From assembly GCF_000695685.1 (NCBI RefSeq), contig NZ_JFFR01000002.1:558001-622000 (forward strand): a DNA stretch of 64,000 nucleotides. The letters are read 5' to 3'. Shown here piece after piece: positions 46,619 to 56,136 of this stretch. The DNA is from Vibrio fortis. GTDB taxonomy: Bacteria > Pseudomonadota > Gammaproteobacteria > Enterobacterales > Vibrionaceae. Within the stretch, counting starts at the first letter, position 1. Each line of letters begins with the position of its first letter. Under the pieces are notes generated by a model. It did not search any database and had not been told where the DNA came from. It saw only the letters and a program-made list of their open reading frames with translations. A program made the position numbers and the translations under genes.

Positions 46619-46637
46619 AATAATAATTATCATTAAG
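46619..46637 (+). promoter_or_regulatory. cydD: possible Fur box before cydD
   Basis: The sequence AATAATAATTATCATTAAG matches the 19-base Fur consensus GATAATGATAATCATTATC at 14 positions. It lies nine bases before the cydD start, after a possible -10 TATACT at 46598-46603. Binding there would block initiation or elongation. Confidence 0.45.
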
Positions 46638-46645
46638 CCTTCATA

Positions 46646-48430
46646 ATGGATAAGAAAAAACAACGCAGCTTGAATAAATGGCTTAAGCAACAAAGCGGCC
46701 TCGCAAAGCGCTGGCTCATGATTGCTATTGGCCTTGGCGTACTTTCAAGCGTGTTCTTGGTGGCGCAAGCTGCCCTTCTCGCCTCTATTCTTCATCAACT
46801 GATTATCGAACATGTCGATAAATCTGAGCTAGTCGGCCATTTTGCAGGTCTGGCTCTGGCGGTTGTTGGTCGAGCTGGTTGTACTTGGGGGCGAGAGATC
46901 GCCGGTTACCGTTGTGGTGAGCAAGTTCGAGTTTATATCCGTCAGCTGATTCTCGATAAGCTTCGAGAGCTTGGCCCAGCCTACATCAAAGGCAAGCCAG
47001 CAGGCACATGGGCAACCCTGCTTCTAGAGCAAGTCGAAGACATGCAAGACTTCTTCTCGCGTTACCTACCTCAGATGTCTCTTTCGGTGATGATTCCGTT
47101 TGTTATCTTGGTGGTGGTTTTCCCAGTGAACTGGGCTGCCGGTCTTATCTTCCTAATCACTGCACCATTGGTTCCTATTTTTATGGCACTGGTGGGTATG
47201 AAGGCAGCCGATGCCAACCGCAAGAACTTTAAGGCGCTGCAACGATTGTCTGGTCACTTCTACGACCGTCTACAATCAATGACGACGATTCGCCTGTTTG
47301 ACCGCACATCAGCGGAAACAGAAGTGCTGCATGGTGCATCGGAAGTGTTCCGTACGCGCACTATGGATGTATTGAAGATCGCTTTCCTATCTTCTGCGGT
47401 TCTAGAATTCTTCACGTCGCTTTCTATCGCAATGACCGCGGTTTACTTCGGTTTCACTTACATTGGTGAGCTGAACTTCGGTCACTACGGTGCTGGTGTT
47501 ACTCTATTCGCAGGTCTATTTATTTTGATTCTTGCACCTGAGTTTTACCAACCTCTGCGCGATCTGGGTACCTTCTATCACGCGAAGCAGCAAGCGGTAG
47601 GTGCTGCAGAGAGTATTGTTGAGTTCCTAGAAACAGACATCAACAAAGTAAAATCAGGTGATACGCAGCTAAACAGCGACGCTGGAATATCCATTGAAGC
47701 TCAAGACCTTAAAGTGTTGAGCCCAGAGGGTGTTCAGTTAGTTGGCCCTATCAGCTTTGCACTTAATACTCAGCAATCCACTGCCCTTGTTGGCCCAAGT
47801 GGTGCGGGTAAAACGAGTTTGATCAATGCCATTCTTGGTTTCATGCCTTATGAAGGAAGCTTGAAAATCAATGGCGTTGAGTTAAGAGAGCTTGACTTTG
47901 CGTCTTGGCGTAAAGCAATCAGCTGGGTTGGTCAAAACCCGCTGCTACTGCACGGCACCATCCGTGACAATGTCACGCTAGGTAAGCAAGACATCAGTGA
48001 CCAAACTGTTCAACAAGCGCTAGAGCAATCTTTCGCGGATGAGTTTGTTAAAGAGCACGGACTGGATTACATGATCTCAGATCGCTCAGGCGGCTTGTCT
48101 GTCGGTCAATCTCAGCGTTTGGCACTTGCTCGTGCGATGATTCAAAATGGTCAATTCTGGTTGCTGGATGAACCAACTGCCAGCCTAGATACGCGCAGTG
48201 AAAAACTGGTCATGCAAGGCATCAACAACCGCATCCAAAACAATACTGCCCTACTCGTGACGCACCAACTTGCGCCGCTGCAATCGGTAGACAACATCCT
48301 AGTTCTGCGCGACGGTACGCTCGTCGAGCAAGGCAACTTCAATGAGCTGTCTCAGTCTGGCGGTCTATTTGAAGAGATGCTAAACGCGAATTTAGCTCAA
48401 CAAGATAATGAGGGTAATTTAGATGCGTGA
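46646..48430 (+). CDS. cydD: thiol exporter CydDC, CydD subunit
   Basis: A 594-residue ABC half-transporter: six membrane helices in about the first 310 residues, then a nucleotide-binding domain with VGPSGAGKTS (Walker A), SVGQSQRLALARAMIQ (signature) and FWLLDEPTASLD (Walker B). CydDC pumps cysteine and glutathione to the periplasm and is required for cytochrome bd assembly. It overlaps cydC by eight bases. There is no strong ribosome site before the ATG. The order trxB-cydD-cydC supports the assignment to CydD. Confidence 0.96.
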   Translation: MDKKKQRSLNKWLKQQSGLAKRWLMIAIGLGVLSSVFLVAQAALLASILHQLIIEHVDKSELVGHFAGLALAVVGRAGCTWGREIAGYRCGEQVRVYIRQLILDKLRELGPAYIKGKPAGTWATLLLEQVEDMQDFFSRYLPQMSLSVMIPFVILVVVFPVNWAAGLIFLITAPLVPIFMALVGMKAADANRKNFKALQRLSGHFYDRLQSMTTIRLFDRTSAETEVLHGASEVFRTRTMDVLKIAFLSSAVLEFFTSLSIAMTAVYFGFTYIGELNFGHYGAGVTLFAGLFILILAPEFYQPLRDLGTFYHAKQQAVGAAESIVEFLETDINKVKSGDTQLNSDAGISIEAQDLKVLSPEGVQLVGPISFALNTQQSTALVGPSGAGKTSLINAILGFMPYEGSLKINGVELRELDFASWRKAISWVGQNPLLLHGTIRDNVTLGKQDISDQTVQQALEQSFADEFVKEHGLDYMISDRSGGLSVGQSQRLALARAMIQNGQFWLLDEPTASLDTRSEKLVMQGINNRIQNNTALLVTHQLAPLQSVDNILVLRDGTLVEQGNFNELSQSGGLFEEMLNANLAQQDNEGNLDA

Positions 48431-50144
48431 TTTACTGCCTTACCTGAAACTGTATAAGAAACACTGGTTTGGGCTGTCTTTGGGCATGCTACTAGCCTTC
48501 TTAACCTTAGCCGCTTCTATCGGTTTGTTGACCCTGTCTGGTTGGTTCATTTCTGCTTCTGCGGTTGCTGGCCTAACGATCGCTCGTGAAACCTTTAACT
48601 ACATGTTGCCGGGTGGCGGCGTGCGTGGTCTTGCAATGAGTCGTACCGCTGGCCGTTGGGGTGAGCGTGTAGTAAGCCACAATGCGACCTTCAAGCTGTT
48701 AACTGACCTGCGTATCTTCTTCTTCAAAAAGCTAGCACCGCTTATCCCAGGTCGTATTTCAAACCTGCGTGATGCTGACCTGCTTAACCGCTTGGTTGCC
48801 GATGTGGATGCGATGGACCACGTGTACCTACGACTGGTTAGCCCAGTCACTGTGGGTGTGTTGGGTATCTTCTTCCTAACAACATTTTTAATGTGGTTTG
48901 ATAGCTCTCTAGGGTTAATCTTAGGCTCTATCCTATTGATCATGTTGATCATCTGGCCGGTATTGTTCTACAAGCTGGGTCAACGCAACGGTGGCGAGCT
49001 AACTCAGAACAAAGCAGAGCTACGTGTTACCACATTGGATTGGATTGAAGGCTACAGCGAACTAACCCTGTTTGGTGCTGAAGAACGCTACCGTAATGCG
49101 ATTCTAAAAACGCAACAAAAGCTCATGGCGAACCAGTTCGTTAATGCCAACCTAACAGGTATGGCGTCAGCGGCATTGATGCTGTTCAACGGTTTAACTT
49201 TAGTGTTGATGTTGTGGCTTGCTGCAGACGGCGTTGGCGGCAACGCACCAGACCCACTGATCGCGTTGATGGCGTTCGCAACAATGGCGAGCTTTGAACT
49301 GCTAATGCCTATCGCTGGCGCGTTCCAACACTTAGGTCAAACGTTAACTTCGGCGCGTCGCTTGAATGAAGTGATTCTGTCTGAGCCAGAAGTTCAGTTC
49401 AGCGATAGCAAGCTTGATATCGACCAACCGTTGGATATTCAATTCAACGCGGTTTCATTCCAGTATCCAGATTCTGAGCGCACGGTATTGAACTCGGTTG
49501 ACCTATCAATTCCAGCGAACAACAAAGTGGCGATTGTCGGCCAAACAGGTTCAGGTAAGTCGACTTTGATTCAGTTGCTGACTCGCTATTGGGATCCAAA
49601 ACGTGGCGTGATTTCTATTGCGGGTATCGACCTAACCCAATGGAATGAGAGCCAGCTGCGTGAATCAATCAGTGTGGTAAGCCAGCGTGTTGATATCCTC
49701 AACGGTAGCCTACGTGACAACCTACTTATTGCCAAGCCGCAAGCTAGCGACGAAGAGCTGCAAAGCATTCTGTCGAGCGTTGGCCTAGAGAAGCTGCTTG
49801 AAGACAACGCACTCGATGCTTGGTTAGGTGACGGAGGCCGTCAGCTTTCTGGTGGTGAGAAGCGTCGTATCGGCATTGCACGTGCCATCCTTCACGATGC
49901 CCCTATCCTACTGTTGGATGAGCCTACCGAAGGCCTAGATAAACAGACAGAGAAAAGTATCATGGCGCTGTTTGAGCAGCACTTCGAAGGCAAGACAGTT
50001 ATCTTCATTACTCACCGTTTGATTGGACTAGAGAAGATGGATTCTATCGTCTTGATTGAGCAAGGTGAGATTGTAGAACAAGGCTCTCATAGTGAGCTGC
50101 TGTCGGGTGAAGGTCGTTACTTCCAACTTCGACAAGCTATCTAA
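48423..50144 (+). CDS. cydC: thiol exporter CydDC, CydC subunit
   Basis: A 573-residue ABC half-transporter partner of CydD. Membrane part to about residue 320 (MLLAFLTLAASIGLLTLSGWF), then a nucleotide-binding domain: VGQTGSGKSTLIQLL (Walker A), LSGGEKRRIGIARAI (signature), ILLLDEPTEGLD (Walker B) and the H-loop in IFITHRLIGL. The start ATG lies within the end of cydD, so translation is coupled. Heterodimer with CydD in the inner membrane. Confidence 0.96.
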   Translation: MRDLLPYLKLYKKHWFGLSLGMLLAFLTLAASIGLLTLSGWFISASAVAGLTIARETFNYMLPGGGVRGLAMSRTAGRWGERVVSHNATFKLLTDLRIFFFKKLAPLIPGRISNLRDADLLNRLVADVDAMDHVYLRLVSPVTVGVLGIFFLTTFLMWFDSSLGLILGSILLIMLIIWPVLFYKLGQRNGGELTQNKAELRVTTLDWIEGYSELTLFGAEERYRNAILKTQQKLMANQFVNANLTGMASAALMLFNGLTLVLMLWLAADGVGGNAPDPLIALMAFATMASFELLMPIAGAFQHLGQTLTSARRLNEVILSEPEVQFSDSKLDIDQPLDIQFNAVSFQYPDSERTVLNSVDLSIPANNKVAIVGQTGSGKSTLIQLLTRYWDPKRGVISIAGIDLTQWNESQLRESISVVSQRVDILNGSLRDNLLIAKPQASDEELQSILSSVGLEKLLEDNALDAWLGDGGRQLSGGEKRRIGIARAILHDAPILLLDEPTEGLDKQTEKSIMALFEQHFEGKTVIFITHRLIGLEKMDSIVLIEQGEIVEQGSHSELLSGEGRYFQLRQAI

Positions 50145-50925
50145 CACAGCGTCTCTTTTCTCAAGATAAAACGACAAAGCCCGAGCACAATGTACTCGGG
50201 CTTTTTGTTACCTCTCATTTGACCATCCTGCGATGGCGTTTTCGCTCCCTAATCGTCGTTCCATTTTCACGAGAAAGTATAAAGATGCTTCTTAAAGCAA
50301 CGGCTGCAACGACAGCGCCACGAATTGGGGTAACGCAATCGCTGCAATACCGTTCGTCTTACTCTTCTAAGCACACTCTCCAATCGACACTTTTCGCACA
50401 CCCTTACGATATACATATTATGTTGATAAGGTCTCAAACCACTCTTTCTCACTCATATCTAAAGTCTTTCTACACGGTTGTTTTTCTAATTATCACTTTA
50501 GGTATACAAGGTAAGGTGTCCTATTCAGACTCAGTCACGTCAGTATTCGCTGATGACTATCTCTGTTGACGGGTAAAGTACAATGGCGCATTTCCCAAGT
50601 CCTAACAAAAACGACACCAATATAAAAAGTCTTTGGTCATGGAACATCGCCACCAAATATGGTGCTCGATAAAAGGTAATCAAGGAGCTATTTCGAAAAA
50701 GAATGTTGATAATCAACCGTTTGAAACCGTTAATAAGAAATGAAGATATTAATAATTAGAACAATGAGTTAGGAATTTTCTCCACAAAAAGAAACAAGCC
50801 TAATCGCTGTTTGAATTTGCGAGATATGAATTATTTGGAATCAATTATATTTTTGTTTATATCGAAATTTTCGCGCTCACTACACTGGTGTTCTTCTACT
50901 GTTTATCAACTAAAGGAAAACCATT
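50145..50925. other. 781 bp gene-free stretch before the Tpx-like gene
   Basis: After the cydC terminator I see no supported gene. Reading frames here lack ribosome sites and sensible composition. A perfect 13-base palindrome, GTTGATAATCAAC, lies at 50705-50717, and a small hairpin CACCA/TGGTG at 50652-50664. The last 150 bases are AT-rich and probably contain the promoter of the downstream gene. Confidence 0.6.
50175..50207 (+). terminator. cydC: terminator of cydDC
   Basis: AAAGCCCGAG and CTCGGGCTTTTTG form a 10 bp stem with a 9-base loop. Confidence 0.92.
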
Positions 50926-51618
50926 GTGAAACTCAACCGCACAACCATTACCAACCTAAGCGACCTATTTAAGTCATCAAAGAACAAGCTCAAACTGACT
51001 AAACACAACGCTCTGTTTTTAATGAGTGCACTAGCTATATCATCAACAGTTGAAGCAGCTCAGTTCTCAACAACCAGCGACAATGCACCAACTGGTAGCA
51101 ATCAGACATTGACTATGTTCCAAGACACCACCTTTAACCTAGTGGGCGAATCTTTGTCTGTAGGTGACAAACTTCCATCAGTAGCGCTAATGAGCAACAC
51201 AAACCAAGCGTATGACACGTCTGCCGAGAACAAAAACGTTCGTATCTTTAGCGTGCTGGCTTCTGTCGATACCCCAGTTTGTGACCAGCAAATCCAAGAT
51301 CTTTCAAAGTTCGTAGAGATCAACAAGCAGCTACTTGCTAATATTGATTTTGTTGGGTTAAGTGCTGACACGACTTTTGCATTAGATCGCTTCAAGAAAG
51401 AAAAAAATCTGTCTGATAACTTGTTGCTACTATCGGATGCAAAAGACCACGCATTTGGTTTTAAGACGGGTACACAGATCAATGAGTTGGGATTACTCGC
51501 GAGAACGACATTTGTTGTCGATAAAAACAATACTATCGTCTACCTACAACGCGTTCCTGAGCTGACAACGATTCCAGATCTTGAAAAAGCGGTTGAGGTT
51601 GCTAAGAAGCACCTATAA
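50926..51618 (+). CDS. exported thiol peroxidase (Tpx-like), one-cysteine
   Basis: A 230-residue atypical 2-Cys peroxiredoxin relative. The Tpx domain occupies about residues 61-230: TFNLVGESLSVGDKLP, SVDTPVCDQQIQDL with the peroxidatic Cys119 (T-x-x-C), and TTFVVDKNNTIVYLQRVPE. The resolving cysteine of Tpx (E. coli Cys95) is replaced by Lys157, and Cys119 is the only cysteine in the whole protein. The N-terminus has a 28-residue basic stretch, then a signal sequence (ALFLMSALAISSTVEA), which predicts export to the periplasm. GTG start with AAGGA eight bases upstream. It must be recycled by an outside thiol. Confidence 0.82.
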   Translation: MKLNRTTITNLSDLFKSSKNKLKLTKHNALFLMSALAISSTVEAAQFSTTSDNAPTGSNQTLTMFQDTTFNLVGESLSVGDKLPSVALMSNTNQAYDTSAENKNVRIFSVLASVDTPVCDQQIQDLSKFVEINKQLLANIDFVGLSADTTFALDRFKKEKNLSDNLLLLSDAKDHAFGFKTGTQINELGLLARTTFVVDKNNTIVYLQRVPELTTIPDLEKAVEVAKKHL

Positions 51619-51638
51619 GCGCAGAACCCGATCAATTT

Positions 51639-51670
51639 GGCTGGCTCGCTGCTCAGTTGAGCTAGCCATA
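51639..51670 (+). terminator. possible terminator of the Tpx-like gene
   Basis: GGCTGGCTC and GAGCTAGCC form a 9 bp stem (one G-U) over an 11-base loop, with a weak ATATTT tail. Confidence 0.5.
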
Positions 51671-51772
51671 TTTGCTGACCTTTCATTACATTGTCATTAC
51701 AACCCCTTACCGAAGGCGACTGTAAATTCTTGTAGAGTTTAATTTCATCCCTATCAATAACGACAATGAATC

Positions 51773-53191
51773 ATGAAATACGCTTCTGCTTTATCAACTC
51801 TTCTAATCCCGATGTTGCTCACGGCTTGTGGCAGCGAAGAAAGTAACAAGAACACACCGACTCCAGCACCTTCAAAGCAAATTGATGCTCGTGACCCAGT
51901 CGCAGTCGCAAAGCTTGGAAAGGATTACACCTTACAACTGGCTGTCAGTTCATTCCAATTGAACAGCAATAAAGACTTCAACATCGATATCACGCAGTAT
52001 GCCGAGAAGACCAACACGACAGGCACATTTGCTCAAGTTCATGGCATACCAGAGCGAAACTACAAAACGATGAGTGATGCCGATGTGTCATTCAATGTCA
52101 CTGTCAAAACAGATAAAGGTGAAGAGTACCAACTGACTCATTTCAATCTGTATTACGAAAACTTTAACAGCACCTCAGTACCTGAAAAGTTAGCTCTATC
52201 CACTGTTGAACAAGACGCGAAAAACGTGACGCTATGGAAGCAGCAATCGAATATTCTAATCAACCGAGATTTCGTTGAAGCCAATATGGGTGTGATGTTT
52301 GACCTCGATTCAATGAGACCGATGAACTTATACGTACGATTGGGCGAAACTCTAAGTAATGGTGTTCAATTCTTACCGTATTCTGCGGAGAATGCAGAAA
52401 CTGGCTATACCAAGATCTCACATACCAACTGCACAGCAATTGAACCGACATCTAAAGCGCTGAGTGATATTGGTATTCTTCAAAAAACCTGTGTTAACGC
52501 TCATGGCTACCAGATCCCGCTAATCATTGAAGACAAGTCTAAGATGCACACCGAATCAAAAGTGGCTCATGTGAAAGCGGTTATGAGCTTCTTCCTAGAT
52601 AACATGGATAAAGAGATTGCAGAGGCGGTTTATCAAAGTAAAGCGTCGATGGCTTTCTTCTATGATGAGTCTTGGGATGAACGTTTAGACGCACACATGG
52701 ATGAGTTGGAAGGCAACTACCGCTTCCAAGATCTGTTTGCGACCGAAACAACTGAGTCGACGAGCGAAGAGACCAAACCTAACCTAACTGGTCGTGATGC
52801 GGCATTTGAAGAAATCCTTCATTTTGTTCACGACTATGGTGTGATGAAAGTTGCTGTAAGCAAACCAACATCAGTTTGGGCAACTATGCAGAAAGAGTTG
52901 GACACCCTGAACGCAGCAGCAATTCGCAATGGCACTTACTACCCAAATCTTAAAGACGCAAACATCGTTGAAGCCGACCTAGATGCGGAGTCATACGACC
53001 AAGAGTACCTTGCTTATGCGCTTTACGCTTACTACGACATCAACCCGAAAGGTCACACGTCTCAAGATTATAAGGCTTCTACTTACAGTGAGTTAGTGAG
53101 TCTTGATCCGGAAATGGTTAAGTTCTTAGAGAAGCACTTCCCTTCTAGAGCCGACTTCAAAACTCAATTCCCGGGTTACCCTAATAACTAA
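51773..53191 (+). CDS. lipoprotein of unknown function, 472 residues
   Basis: A secreted lipoprotein: signal peptide ending LLTAC (cysteine at residue 19), then a Pro/Thr-rich spacer. The first half is strand-rich (FNIDITQYAEKT, DVSFNVTVKTDKGEEYQLTHFNLYYENF). The second half is helical with AAFEEILHFVHDYGV, AYALYAYYDINP and FLEKHFPS. The helix EEILHFVHDYGV has the look of a metalloprotease helix of the anthrax-lethal-factor group, but it lacks a true HExxH, so I do not call it an enzyme. No family recognised. Neighbours on both sides are periplasmic redox proteins. Confidence 0.78.
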   Translation: MKYASALSTLLIPMLLTACGSEESNKNTPTPAPSKQIDARDPVAVAKLGKDYTLQLAVSSFQLNSNKDFNIDITQYAEKTNTTGTFAQVHGIPERNYKTMSDADVSFNVTVKTDKGEEYQLTHFNLYYENFNSTSVPEKLALSTVEQDAKNVTLWKQQSNILINRDFVEANMGVMFDLDSMRPMNLYVRLGETLSNGVQFLPYSAENAETGYTKISHTNCTAIEPTSKALSDIGILQKTCVNAHGYQIPLIIEDKSKMHTESKVAHVKAVMSFFLDNMDKEIAEAVYQSKASMAFFYDESWDERLDAHMDELEGNYRFQDLFATETTESTSEETKPNLTGRDAAFEEILHFVHDYGVMKVAVSKPTSVWATMQKELDTLNAAAIRNGTYYPNLKDANIVEADLDAESYDQEYLAYALYAYYDINPKGHTSQDYKASTYSELVSLDPEMVKFLEKHFPSRADFKTQFPGYPNN

Positions 53192-53208
53192 TGGAATCGT
53201 GCACCAAC

Positions 53209-53237
53209 CAATCCGAGCGCTCGTCGCTCGGATTTTT
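53209..53237 (+). terminator. terminator of the 472-residue lipoprotein gene
   Basis: AATCCGAGCG and CGCTCGGATT form a 10 bp stem around CTCGT, followed by TTTT. Confidence 0.9.
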
Positions 53238-53437
53238 TCATCAAGCCGGTATTTAGCCACTTCAGCTCATCAGAAATCTACCCACCCTCAACGGATATTA
53301 TTTGCTAACAAATATAAAGCAATGAGTTGCTTATAATTCTGGCTGTAGCACATTTCTATGATCAACTTTCGAAGATAATACGTATCGATCGTTTTTAAGG
53401 AATAACCTCCCCCAAAAACAATAATGGAGAACAACGT

Positions 53438-53887
53438 ATGTCTTTACGATTAATCGCAACCACCGTCGCTCTTATCGGTGCGAGTTTTACTGCCCAAGCG
53501 TCTGAATGTGAAGTATCAATTGATGCTAGCGACCAAATGAAGTTTTCAACGGATACCCTAAGTGTTCCAGCTAGCTGTAAAGAGGTGACGCTAACGCTAA
53601 ACCACACTGGCTCTATGCCAGCTCAATCAATGGGACACAACGTCGTAATCACTGATACAGCGTCAGTTCAAGCCGTTGGTATTGATGGTATGTCTGCAGG
53701 CCTAGACAACAACTACGTAAAACCGGGCGATGATCGTGTATACGCGTTTACACGCATTATTGGTGGAGGCGAATCCGCTTCTGTCACCTTCAGCACAGAG
53801 AAAATGCAAGCTGGTGGTGACTACTCGTTTATCTGTTCTTTCCCAGGCCACTGGGCAATCATGAAAGGCAAATTCGAGTTTAAGTAA
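53438..53887 (+). CDS. azu: azurin
   Basis: A 149-residue periplasmic blue copper protein. Signal peptide of about 20 residues (MSLRLIATTVALIGASFTAQ, cut after A-S), then a mature azurin starting ECEVSIDASDQMKFS. Copper ligands are visible: the histidine of SMGHNVV, and the C-x4-H-x4-M loop CSFPGHWAIM. The disulfide cysteines (ECEV, SCKE) are also present. It carries electrons between periplasmic redox partners, for example in denitrification or peroxide reduction. GGAG precedes the ATG. Confidence 0.96.
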   Translation: MSLRLIATTVALIGASFTAQASECEVSIDASDQMKFSTDTLSVPASCKEVTLTLNHTGSMPAQSMGHNVVITDTASVQAVGIDGMSAGLDNNYVKPGDDRVYAFTRIIGGGESASVTFSTEKMQAGGDYSFICSFPGHWAIMKGKFEFK

Positions 53888-53920
53888 TAAGCTCTCAAAC
53901 CGATTCAGAAAGTAGATACT

Positions 53921-53960
53921 AAAAAGCCCCAACCTAAATCTAGGTTGGGGCTTTTATTTT
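53921..53960 (+). terminator. bidirectional terminator between azurin and the chemoreceptor
   Basis: AAAAGCCCCAACCTA and TAGGTTGGGGCTTTTA form a 14-15 bp stem around AATC, with T runs on both strands. Confidence 0.92.
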
Positions 53961-53971
53961 ATTGGGTTCGA

Positions 53972-55855
53972 TTACAGCTTAAAGCGGCTGATTTCGTTCT
54001 CTAGTTCATGAGAAAGTTCAGACAGCTGAGCCGCTTGTTCTGCCGCTTGGTGTGCTTCGTCAGCTAGCTCGTTTGACACGTCACGGATGCCTTCAGTGTT
54101 ACGAGTAATCTCAGACGTTACCGATGCTTGCTCTTCAGCAGCAGAAGCGATTTGCGTCGCCATATCACTGATACGTTCAACCGCTGCGTGAATCTGCGTT
54201 AGGCTCGCAGCAGCAGAGTTTGCGTCATCTACGCTGGTTTCAGCAAGAGAACGGCTATCGTTCATAATGCTAACTGCTTTACCCGTTGTGCCTTGTAGCA
54301 GTTCGATAGTTTGCTGGATTTCTTGCGTAGAGCCGTGTGTACGTTGGCTCAGAACACGTACTTCATCAGCTACCACAGCAAAACCACGACCTTGCTCACC
54401 TGCACGTGCCGCTTCAATCGCTGCGTTCAATGCAAGAAGGTTCGTTTGCTCTGCGATGCCTTGAATGTTCGAAAGAATCGCGTTGATGCTGTTACCGTGC
54501 TCTTCTAGCTCAAGAATAACGTTAGTCGCTACTTGAACTTCTTGCGCAAGGTTTTGAATCGAGCTTTGAGTTTGAGTCACTTGGCCTGTGCCGTGCTCAC
54601 ACGCACCTACCGCTTCAGAAGAGTTCTGTGCCGTGTGGTCCGCGTTACCTGCGATCTCCTGAGTTGCTGCTGCCATTTCATTTACAGCGGTCGCAACCAT
54701 GTTGATCTCGTCTTGTTGCATCTGAATACGAGCACTACGCTCTTCCGCTTGCGAAGCTGTTTGACGAGCTTGATTCGCAAGAGAAGCCGATACTTCACTC
54801 AGTTTAAGCACCATAGTGTGCATGTTGCCCACAAAGCGGTTGAAGTTTTCAGCCAGTTGACCAATTTCATCATCGCTCTTAGGTTCAAGACGTTGAGTTA
54901 AATCGCCTTCACCTGATGCAATTTCTTCTAGAGCAAGAGATACGCGGTTTAGATCGCGGAATAGGAAGCCCACTAACCAAGATACCAATGCGATAACGAC
55001 TAGAGTGATAACTACAGCAGTCGTGATCAGCTGAGTAAGTAGTGTTGAGTGGCTCGCTTCTTCAGTTGCGCGATCCATTTGAACAGCAAAGATCCAGTTC
55101 GTGTCTGGTACCTTAGTGAAGTAAAGCAGCTTCTCTTTACCACGCTCATTAATGATCTCGATGCTGCCTGTGCGAACTGCGTTCTCAATAGTCGACATAG
55201 AGATATCGTTAGACAGTTGGCTTACTGGCTTCAAGCTCAGTGCAGAATCCGGGTGTGCTAAGAATGTACCGTCTGTTGCATCGATCAACATTGCGTATGC
55301 GTTGTCACCCACATCAAGGCTAATTACATCGCTAACCAGTTGATCAATCAGTACGTCAGCTCCAACAACACCAACAAATTGACCATTCTTACGTACAGGT
55401 TCAGCAATTGTTACGAGAAGCGCTTTAGTAATCGCATCCGTGTAAGCCGTTGTGATGATCTGCTTGCCTGCAGCGTTCGCTTCTTGATACCAAGGGCGCT
55501 GACGCGGATCATAACCTGCACGGTTACGCTCTGGGTGAGAGCGGTACATACCACCTTCTGGTGTACCAAGGAAAATATCGTCAAAGCCACCCGCTACGCG
55601 AGCTTGTTTTAGATATGGAACTACATCGCTCTCTTGCGAAAAATCATTAAATGCAGATGCAATGTCTCTACGAATATCAATCCAATTTTTAATACCTTCA
55701 GAAGCCGCTTCCGATACGCTTTCTGCTCGCATGTAAATACCGCTGCGAGTTTGTTCAAATAGTTGGTTTGCAGAGAGCCATGTCAACGCAGTTGCCATAA
55801 CTACCACTGCCGATAAGCTCGCGCCTATCAACTTTTGCTTTAATGTTAGTTTCAT
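53972..55855 (-). CDS. methyl-accepting chemotaxis protein, dCache type
   Basis: A 627-residue receptor: membrane helix at about 10-30; periplasmic double-Cache domain to about residue 270 ([48 protein letters not shown]); second helix about 275-297; HAMP; and a cytoplasmic signalling domain whose tip is [30 protein letters not shown]. The Cache region with YxDxx and RxxPWY resembles amino-acid or carboxylate sensors. I set the start at ATG 55855 ([12 protein letters not shown]); a longer frame adds an unlikely leader. No CheR-docking pentapeptide at the end (...ISRFKL). Confidence 0.95.
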   Translation of the reverse strand: MKLTLKQKLIGASLSAVVVMATALTWLSANQLFEQTRSGIYMRAESVSEAASEGIKNWIDIRRDIASAFNDFSQESDVVPYLKQARVAGGFDDIFLGTPEGGMYRSHPERNRAGYDPRQRPWYQEANAAGKQIITTAYTDAITKALLVTIAEPVRKNGQFVGVVGADVLIDQLVSDVISLDVGDNAYAMLIDATDGTFLAHPDSALSLKPVSQLSNDISMSTIENAVRTGSIEIINERGKEKLLYFTKVPDTNWIFAVQMDRATEEASHSTLLTQLITTAVVITLVVIALVSWLVGFLFRDLNRVSLALEEIASGEGDLTQRLEPKSDDEIGQLAENFNRFVGNMHTMVLKLSEVSASLANQARQTASQAEERSARIQMQQDEINMVATAVNEMAAATQEIAGNADHTAQNSSEAVGACEHGTGQVTQTQSSIQNLAQEVQVATNVILELEEHGNSINAILSNIQGIAEQTNLLALNAAIEAARAGEQGRGFAVVADEVRVLSQRTHGSTQEIQQTIELLQGTTGKAVSIMNDSRSLAETSVDDANSAAASLTQIHAAVERISDMATQIASAAEEQASVTSEITRNTEGIRDVSNELADEAHQAAEQAAQLSELSHELENEISRFKL

Positions 55856-56056
55856 TCTTAGTACACAAGTGGTTGGAAAACCCGCGCATACTAACCAAAT
55901 TAATGACCAAGTTCGAGTGGTTTTAACAAATAAATGCCTAAAATAACGCCACAAGATTCATAGCTTTATTTTATGACAAAAGCTTGTCACTTCGCCAAAT
56001 TTATAGCGCTCAAATCGGTCTTTTTTGCCCCATAAAGACCCTATATTTTGTGTATG

Positions 56057-56088
56057 AAAAAAGGCGAAAGAGCATCACTCTTTCGCCT
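56057..56088 (-). terminator. terminator of the BCCT transporter gene
   Basis: AGGCGAAAGAG and CTCTTTCGCCT form an 11 bp stem around a CATCA loop; on the minus strand TTTTTTC follows. Confidence 0.9.
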
Positions 56089-56136
56089 CATATTTAGATC
56101 AAAAATCTATATTTCGTTACAGATTTACCAGATCAA

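Noticed and set aside
50267..50452. 61-residue basic, cysteine-containing frame on the minus strand
   Set aside because: Overlaps the plus-strand chance frame, no ribosome site, odd Arg-rich composition.
50219..50569. 116-residue plus-strand reading frame after cydC
   Set aside because: No ribosome site, no recognisable motif, mixed composition, starts next to the cydC terminator; it looks like chance.
55856..55954. 33-residue N-terminal extension of the chemoreceptor
   Set aside because: The TTG start has no ribosome site, and the protein from ATG 55855 begins like a normal receptor.
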